A stretch of 5,216 bases of DNA from Methylophaga sp. (GTDB lineage Bacteria; Pseudomonadota; Gammaproteobacteria; Nitrosococcales; Methylophagaceae), in the NCBI GenBank assembly GCA_014762585.1, contig JABURN010000097.1, positions 1 through 5,216 of the forward strand. Direction: 5' to 3'. The notes under the pieces are model-generated. The model searched no databases. It was not told where the DNA came from and saw nothing but the letters and a program-made list of their open reading frames with translations. Below, one piece after another: positions 1 through 5,216 of this stretch (positions within the stretch are counted from its first letter, which is position 1; every line of letters starts with the position of its first letter). The position numbers were made by a program, and so were the translations under genes.

Positions 1-164
1 AATTCCAGCATTTCCCCTGACATGACATCGGCTACGCCGTGAATACGGACGATACCGTCGGTTACACCGACTACGGTACCTTCTGTGCGCGCTTCAGTGG
101 CCCCTTCAAAGCTTTCGATACGCTTTTTGATCAGGTCACTGATTTCTGCTGAATTCAGTTGCAT
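1..164 (-). CDS. atpA: ATP synthase F1 subunit alpha, 5' part only (cut by window edge)
   Basis: This is the start of the alpha subunit of F1, which forms the alpha3-beta3 hexamer with beta and carries the non-catalytic nucleotide sites. Only 54 full codons lie in the window. They begin [20 protein letters not shown] and continue through an [16 protein letters not shown] stretch (about residues 28-43) to a GEM motif near residue 50. This is the typical N-terminal helix, which contacts delta (AtpH), followed by the start of the N-terminal beta-barrel. The Walker A and catalytic-interface parts lie outside the window. The ATG at 162-164 is chosen because it gives the family's conserved MQLN start and has an AGAGGA ribosome binding site at 172-177, 7 nt upstream. 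It follows atpH by 25 nt. The gene is incomplete only because the window ends, and nothing suggests damage. The identification is secure from the sequence and the operon order. Confidence 0.96.
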   Translation of the reverse strand, partial: MQLNSAEISDLIKKRIESFEGATEARTEGTVVGVTDGIVRIHGVADVMSGEMLE

Positions 165-189
165 CTCTGTTTCCTCTATAACGGGCCGC

Positions 190-723
190 TTATGTAATAG
201 CGTTGGCCAGTCTGTTCAGTTTACCCAAGGCAGAACCATCGATTACCAGGTCTCCTGCACGAATGATTGCACCGCCAAGCAGGCTTTCATCGATGCTGGT
301 GTTGAGCGTGACATCACGACCCAGACGCTGTTTCAGCGCGGCAGAAATTTTGTCTGCCTGTTCCTGAGTCAGCTCACGCGCCGAAATCACATCGGCTGTC
401 ATCGATTTTTCTGCTTCTGCACGGAGTGCTTCGAAGAGAACGGTAATGTCTGTCAAAAGCAACAGACGGTTGTTTTCTGCCAGCAACAACAGGAAGTTTT
501 TGGCATCGGCTGTCATCAGGTCACCGGCGATATCTGCCAGCACCTGAACAGCCTGCTCGTCACTTACTGCCGGGCTAGTGATTATGGATTGCATTTCTGG
601 TTCGGCAACGCATTGCGCCAGAACCGCAAGCAGGTCAGACCACGCCTTCAACTCGCCTTTTTCCTGCGCGATCGCAAAGACCGCGTTGGCATAGGGACGA
701 GCGATGGTTATTGCTTCTGCCAT
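190..723 (-). CDS. atpH: ATP synthase F1 subunit delta
   Basis: The delta subunit sits on top of F1 and ties the alpha3-beta3 head to the b2 peripheral stalk of Fo. The protein has 177 residues, the same length I recall for E. coli AtpH. Family features visible are the N-terminal ARPYA motif (residues 8-12), which starts the helical domain that binds the alpha N-termini, LAENNR (81-86) ending the helical domain, and the conserved C-terminal [14 protein letters not shown] block (151-164). The C-terminal part binds subunit b. It starts 11 nt after atpF. Its AGAGGA ribosome binding site (731-736) overlaps the atpF TAG stop (735-737), so the two genes are probably translationally coupled. The stop is TAA at 190-192. 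Nothing in the gene is unusual. A 217-codon open frame on the opposite strand is a shadow of this gene. Confidence 0.97.
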   Translation of the reverse strand: MAEAITIARPYANAVFAIAQEKGELKAWSDLLAVLAQCVAEPEMQSIITSPAVSDEQAVQVLADIAGDLMTADAKNFLLLLAENNRLLLLTDITVLFEALRAEAEKSMTADVISARELTQEQADKISAALKQRLGRDVTLNTSIDESLLGGAIIRAGDLVIDGSALGKLNRLANAIT

Positions 724-734
724 CCTAAATTCCT

Positions 735-1205
735 CTAGATTCGGCTAACCAATTCGTCGAGCAAATCGGTGTGGGCCTTTTCATCAATTTCACGGCCAAG
801 AATTTTGCTGGCACCAGCCAGTGCAATACCGCCGACCTGAGCTTTCAGCTCGTCGCGGGCACGGTTTGCTTCCTGATCAATCTCTGCCTTGGCAGAGTTC
901 AGGATTCGCTCTCCTTCAACACGGGCATTGCTCTTGGACTCGTCCACAATTTCGTTACCACGCTTTTGCGCCTGAGAAACGATTTCGCTCGCTTGCTCTT
1001 TGGCTTCGTGGATCACTTGTTGTGCACGCTTTTCCGCCAGTTCCTGCTCGTGACGACCACGTTCTGCAGCAGCCAGACCATCGGCAATTTTCTTTTTGCG
1101 CTCTTCCAGCGCTTGCATGATAGGTGGCCATACATATTTCATGCAGAAGGCGACGAAAACCGCGAAAGCGATAATCTGGCCTATGATGGTTGCATTGATA
1201 TTCAT
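735..1205 (-). CDS. atpF: ATP synthase Fo subunit b
   Basis: Subunit b forms the dimeric peripheral stalk that holds F1 still against the rotating c-ring. The protein has 156 residues, the standard gammaproteobacterial length. A single N-terminal membrane helix (about residues 4-25, [20 protein letters not shown] then CMKYVWPP) is followed by R36 in the [12 protein letters not shown] region. A long, highly charged, heptad-like helix runs from about 31 to 140 and forms the right-handed stalk coiled coil. The C-terminal [11 protein letters not shown] segment (about 135-145) is the part expected to bind delta. The ATG at 1203-1205 has an AGAGGT ribosome binding site (1212-1217) 6 nt upstream and lies 42 nt after atpE. 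Two copies of b are needed per complex. The gene looks intact and typical. Confidence 0.97.
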   Translation of the reverse strand: MNINATIIGQIIAFAVFVAFCMKYVWPPIMQALEERKKKIADGLAAAERGRHEQELAEKRAQQVIHEAKEQASEIVSQAQKRGNEIVDESKSNARVEGERILNSAKAEIDQEANRARDELKAQVGGIALAGASKILGREIDEKAHTDLLDELVSRI

Positions 1206-1247
1206 GCCTGTACCTCTATGTTTACCGCAATGGGGGACGGAATAATA

Positions 1248-2817
<1,570 letters not shown>

Positions 2818-2836
2818 TTTTACCTGTGGAAGTGGA

Positions 2837-2853
2837 ATTTGCCTTAAGCAAAT
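2837..2853 (-). repeat. Perfect 6-bp inverted repeat in the atpI leader (possible 5' hairpin)
   Basis: On the minus strand, ATTTGC (2848-2853) and GCAAAT (2837-2842) are perfect complements around a 5-base TTAAG loop. A G-U pair could extend the stem by one. It begins almost exactly at the transcription start predicted from the atpI promoter, so the mRNA could carry a hairpin at its extreme 5' end, which often slows decay. It could equally be a small operator. The stem is seen directly and the role is inference. No U-tract follows, so it is not an intrinsic terminator. Confidence 0.5.
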
Positions 2854-2859
2854 CAGGGC

Positions 2860-2889
2860 ATTATAAAGACACCGCGCGGAAGCGGTCAA
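2860..2889 (-). promoter_or_regulatory. Sigma-70 promoter of the atp operon (upstream of atpI)
   Basis: The -35 element TTGACC (2884-2889) matches five of six consensus bases. The -10 element TATAAT (2860-2865) is perfect. The spacer is 18 nt, one more than ideal. Transcription should start near 2852-2854, giving a leader of about 36 nt before the atpI ATG. The region just after the -10 is GCCC (2856-2859), a GC-rich discriminator of the kind seen at growth-rate or ppGpp-regulated promoters. A GC-rich inverted repeat (2871-2886) covers the end of the -35 and much of the spacer. The promoter lies 14 nt downstream of the parB stop. Confidence 0.88.
2871..2886 (-). repeat. GC-rich inverted repeat between parB and atpI, overlapping the promoter
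   Basis: ACCGC (2882-2886) and GCGGT (2871-2875) are perfect complements around a 6-base TTCCGC loop. The inner bases also form the 8-bp palindrome CCGCGCGG (2872-2879). It starts 17 nt after the parB stop and is followed by GTCTTTAT, only a short U-rich run. It could act as a weak terminator for the parAB transcript, as a protein-binding site over the promoter, or be chance in a GC-rich spacer. A 5-bp stem is too short to call a terminator. Confidence 0.35.
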
Positions 2890-2903
2890 TGAAATTCTCG
2901 TCT

Positions 2904-3764
2904 TTACTTGATACGTTTGATGAGTTTTTTCAATTCATCCACGTTGCGATAGTTAATGACCAGTCTGCCTTTGCCGCTGGCGTTGTGTTTGATACTGAAA
3001 GCGGAGTCCAGTTTCTGCTTGATACTGTCTTCCAGCTGCTGAATCTCTTCCAGGTCGTCTTGTGACTGTTTTTGCGCCGGTTTTTTCGGATTCTGCACCC
3101 GACGGATAAGCTGTTCAGCCTCTCTGACCGACAGCCCTTTTTCAACAATCTGTCCGGCAACTTCACTCTGCAGTTCAGCTTCCAGCGCCAACAACGCGCG
3201 GGCATGACCCATTTCCAGATCGCAGTTTTCTACCAGTTTTTTGACATCGTCATTGAGATTACGCAGTCGCAAAAGATTGGTGACTGCGGTGCGGGATTTG
3301 CCGACTGCTTCCGCAGCCTGCTGATGCGTCATCTCGAATTCTTCGCGCAGACGGAACAAGGCATTGGCTTCTTCCATCGGATTCAGATTTTCACGCTGAA
3401 TATTTTCGATCAGCGCCATCGCGATCGCACTGCGATCGGAGACATCACGCACCAGTACCGGCACTTCCACCAGGCCGGCCATACGTGAAGCGCGCCAGCG
3501 GCGCTCACCGGCCACGATCTCATATTTGTCATCAGCAATAGGCCGCACGACGATCGGTTGTACCAGTCCCTGGGCACGAATCGAATCGGCCAGCTCTTCC
3601 AGCGACTCCTGTGACATGTCGACACGAGGCTGATATTTACCGGGCTGGATCATATCCAGAGGAAAATGCTGCAGACTGTCGTCCAGGTTGGCTTTTTCTT
3701 CCTGGTTTACATCTGCCAGCAGCGCGTCCAGCCCTCTGCCTAGTCCTCGTTTTTTTGTCGCCAT
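2904..3764 (-). CDS. parB: Chromosome-partitioning protein ParB (parS-binding CTPase)
   Basis: ParB loads at parS sites near the origin, spreads as a CTP-dependent sliding clamp, and works with ParA to segregate the origin. The 286 residues show the family order. The basic N-terminus RGLGRGLDALL (6-16) is the part that stimulates ParA ATPase. The CTP-binding N domain has QPR (45-47), the GERRWRAS box (86-93) and ENIQRE (120-125). The helix-turn-helix parS-binding region is about 146-170, followed by MGHARALL (185-192). A charged linker of about 225-245 leads to a C-terminal dimerisation domain ending in LKKLIKRIK. The ATG at 3762-3764 has AGGG (3772-3775) 7 nt upstream and gives the conserved start. 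It lies 16 nt after parA, so the two are presumably co-transcribed. The TAA stop is followed by the atp promoter. The gene is intact and typical of chromosomal, not plasmid, ParB. Confidence 0.97.
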   Translation of the reverse strand: MATKKRGLGRGLDALLADVNQEEKANLDDSLQHFPLDMIQPGKYQPRVDMSQESLEELADSIRAQGLVQPIVVRPIADDKYEIVAGERRWRASRMAGLVEVPVLVRDVSDRSAIAMALIENIQRENLNPMEEANALFRLREEFEMTHQQAAEAVGKSRTAVTNLLRLRNLNDDVKKLVENCDLEMGHARALLALEAELQSEVAGQIVEKGLSVREAEQLIRRVQNPKKPAQKQSQDDLEEIQQLEDSIKQKLDSAFSIKHNASGKGRLVINYRNVDELKKLIKRIK

Positions 3765-3780
3765 GCCTCTACCCTGTTAA

Positions 3781-4557
3781 TCAGCTATTCGCTTTTTTCT
3801 CTCGTCGCATAAACTCACTGGCCAAAGCCATGTAGGCAATCGAACCCCGTGAGCCACGATCGTAAGCCAGCACCGGCATGCCGTGACTGGGTGCTTCCGC
3901 CAGCCGGACATTACGCGGGATAATCGAATGAAATACCTTGTCGCGGAAGTGATTGATCAGCTGACGCGAGACCTGGTTGGCCAGATTGTTACGGGCATCA
4001 AACATAGTGCGCAGCAGCCCGGTGATATCGAGCTGGGGATTGGCGCGTTGCTTAACCCGCTCAATGGTTCGCAGCAGTGATGACAGGCCTTCCAGCGCAT
4101 AGTATTCGCATTGGATCGGGATCAGAATGCCCTGCGATGCGACCAGCGCATTAACCGTTAGCATACTCAATGAAGGCGGGCAGTCAATCAGAATGTAATC
4201 GTATTTCTCACGGGTCGACTCCAGCGCGATCCGCAGCCGGTGTTCACGCAGTTTGATTTCCAGTAGTTCGACTTCTGCCGCGGTGAGATCCGAGTTGGTG
4301 GGCATCACATCGAAACCCAGCCCTTCCGGACTCAGAATGGTATCGGCCGCCCGCGCTTCCGCCATGATGACTTCATAGCTGCTGTTGTTAATGTCGTTCT
4401 TATCCAGGCCGCAACCAGTAGTGGCGTTACCCTGTGGGTCAAGATCGATCATCAGGACTTTTTTGCCATACTCGGCCAGTGACGCTGCCAAATTCACCGT
4501 GGTGGTGGTTTTGCCAACCCCGCCCTTCTGGTTGGTCACTGCGAATATGTTTCCCAT
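3781..4557 (-). CDS. parA: Chromosome-partitioning ATPase ParA (Soj family)
   Basis: This is a deviant-Walker ATPase that binds DNA non-specifically as an ATP dimer and is released by ParB, driving origin segregation. The protein has 258 residues and no N-terminal helix-turn-helix, the small chromosomal type. The deviant Walker A motif KGGVGKTT is at 11-18, with signature lysine K11 and catalytic lysine K16. DLDPQGN (38-44) is the A' motif and the ILIDCPP segment with D125 is Walker B. IPRNVRLAEAPS (213-224) is the conserved C-terminal region. The ATG at 4555-4557 is chosen because it gives MGNIFAVTNQKGG and has GAAGG (4564-4568) 6 nt upstream. A TTG two codons earlier (4561-4563) would overlap the rsmG stop but lacks its own site. 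The gap to rsmG is 2 nt, so translation is probably coupled. It is not MinD: there is no C-terminal membrane-targeting helix and the partner is parB. Confidence 0.97.
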   Translation of the reverse strand: MGNIFAVTNQKGGVGKTTTTVNLAASLAEYGKKVLMIDLDPQGNATTGCGLDKNDINNSSYEVIMAEARAADTILSPEGLGFDVMPTNSDLTAAEVELLEIKLREHRLRIALESTREKYDYILIDCPPSLSMLTVNALVASQGILIPIQCEYYALEGLSSLLRTIERVKQRANPQLDITGLLRTMFDARNNLANQVSRQLINHFRDKVFHSIIPRNVRLAEAPSHGMPVLAYDRGSRGSIAYMALASEFMRREKKANS

Positions 4558-4559
4558 TC

Positions 4560-5192
4560 TCAACCTTCGTTTTTGATTAGTCTCACCAAATGTCGCTCGC
4601 CTTCACACTCCGGCACATCAAGCGACACCACATCCTGTAGTCGGAACGCCTTGGAGTCAAACTGCAATTCCTCGGTCGGATAGACGCCTTTCATCAGCAC
4701 CAGCCGGCCGTTTTGCTCACAGTGCTGACCAGCCAGCTTGATAATATCGTCAACCGTGGCAAAGGCGCGAGCAGTGATAATAGCAAATTTGGGTAAAGAT
4801 ACCTGTTCCACTCGGCCATGCACAACCGTGACATTGTGCAGGCCCAGTTCGGCCTTGACCTGTTGCAGGAAACGCGTCTTTTTGGAGTTACTGTCAAGCA
4901 GAGTGACCGCGCAATCAGGCCGGACGATGGCCGCCGGGATGCCCGGCAGGCCGCCGCCGGTACCGACATCAAGCAGAGTCGGGGCATCCAGATAGGGTAA
5001 GACAGAGAGACTATCGAGAATATGGCGGGACAGCATCTGCGCCGGGTCCCGCACCGAGGTCAGGTTATATACCTTGTTCCACTTCACCAGCAGCGCGACA
5101 TAGTCGAGCAGCTGCTGTTTTTGGGCTTCACTCAGGTCGATCGATAACGCTGCACAGCCCTCGTCGAGCTGCGCTTTTAAATCCAACGCCAT
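4560..5192 (-). CDS. rsmG: 16S rRNA (guanine527-N7)-methyltransferase RsmG (GidB)
   Basis: RsmG transfers a methyl group from S-adenosylmethionine to N7 of G527 in the 530 loop of 16S rRNA. In many bacteria its loss gives low-level streptomycin resistance. The protein has 210 residues, close to the 207 I recall for E. coli. Visible motifs are KWNKVYNLTSVRDP (37-50), RHILDS (56-61), the SAM-binding loop LLDVGTGGGLPGIP (73-86), LLDS with the acidic D100 that ends strand 2, ARAFA (141-145), MKG (167-169) and ECEGERHLV (195-203). The ATG at 5190-5192 fits the family start and overlaps by one base a TAA in the upstream frame, presumably the mnmG stop. No strong ribosome binding site is visible, consistent with coupled translation. 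The frame stays open upstream to the window edge, but this is only 8 codons. The stop is TGA at 4560-4562, 2 nt before parA. Confidence 0.96.
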   Translation of the reverse strand: MALDLKAQLDEGCAALSIDLSEAQKQQLLDYVALLVKWNKVYNLTSVRDPAQMLSRHILDSLSVLPYLDAPTLLDVGTGGGLPGIPAAIVRPDCAVTLLDSNSKKTRFLQQVKAELGLHNVTVVHGRVEQVSLPKFAIITARAFATVDDIIKLAGQHCEQNGRLVLMKGVYPTEELQFDSKAFRLQDVVSLDVPECEGERHLVRLIKNEG

Positions 5193-5216
5193 TAACTGGC
5201 TTCGCTCAGGCCGCTG
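5192..5216 (-). CDS. mnmG: Probable 3' end of mnmG (tRNA uridine-5-carboxymethylaminomethyl modification)
   Basis: Only 25 bases remain. In one frame they encode SGLSEAS followed by TAA (5192-5194), whose last base is the A of the rsmG ATG. Another frame reads two codons and then TGA (5206-5208). Either could be the end of the upstream gene. The assignment to mnmG (gidA) rests on the widely conserved mnmG-rsmG order in gammaproteobacteria, not on the residues, which are too few to recognise. Confidence 0.4.

Noticed and set aside
85..738. A 217-codon plus-strand open frame opposite atpH and the start of atpA.
   Set aside because: Its composition (Cys, Gln, Phe and Arg-rich) is that of a reverse-complement shadow. 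The opposite strand encodes AtpH with full family motifs.
2826..2837. A tandem repeat TTCCAC-TTCCAC just before atpI, which resembles one arm of a Pseudomonas-type parS site.
   Set aside because: There is no opposite arm or CACGTG centre, so it cannot be called a parS. Two 6-base copies are too short to be significant.
2818..2889. The upstream extension of atpI by 24 residues from a TTG start.
   Set aside because: The added codons run through the promoter -10, the leader hairpin and the ribosome binding site. The ATG at 2815-2817 gives the normal AtpI length.
2826..3065. A plus-strand open frame crossing the parB-atpI gap into the parB end.
   Set aside because: It overlaps the atp promoter and the conserved ParB C-terminus and has no homology I recognise or initiation signal.
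4802..4818. A TGTTCCAC-like half-site inside rsmG.
   Set aside because: The second half does not form the palindrome required for parS, and it lies within conserved coding sequence.

Overview
The window is a stretch of bacterial chromosome carrying the conserved cluster (mnmG)-rsmG-parA-parB-atpI-atpB-atpE-atpF-atpH-atpA, all on the minus strand. It therefore reads from the right edge to the left. The gene order, the protein sequences and the presence of chromosomal parAB between rsmG and the ATP synthase operon indicate a gammaproteobacterium outside the Escherichia/Salmonella group, which lacks parAB here. AtpF, AtpH and the AtpA N-terminus align well with enterobacterial and Vibrio proteins as I remember them. 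AtpB is longer and closer to the Pseudomonas-type a subunit. I cannot name the genus from the sequence alone.

Right part (about 5216 to 2904): the last codons of a gene that is probably mnmG overlap the rsmG start by one base. rsmG (16S rRNA G527 methyltransferase) is followed after 2 nt by parA (chromosome-partition ATPase), and 16 nt later by parB (parS-binding CTPase clamp). The spacing implies one transcript with translational coupling. No intact parS site was seen.

Middle (2903 to 2818): the 86-nt parB-atpI gap is the main regulatory region. It holds a near-consensus sigma-70 promoter (TTGACC, 18 nt, TATAAT), a GC-rich inverted repeat across the -35 element and spacer, and a perfect 6-bp hairpin at the expected 5' end of the transcript.

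Left part (2817 to 1): this is the atp operon, with atpI, the Fo genes atpB (a), atpE (c) and atpF (b), then the F1 genes atpH (delta) and the first 54 codons of atpA (alpha), cut by the window edge. atpF, atpH and atpA each have an AGAGG-type ribosome binding site 6-7 nt from the start. atpB has almost none. atpE has a strong site preceded by a long U-rich, G-poor leader resembling the known E. coli atpE translational enhancer. This pattern fits translation-level setting of the unequal subunit stoichiometry.

The region is ordinary, well-conserved housekeeping DNA. I found no mobile element, CRISPR array, RNA gene or unknown system. The items worth a second look are regulatory: the atpI promoter region and the atpE leader. 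There is no gene-free stretch over 300 bases.
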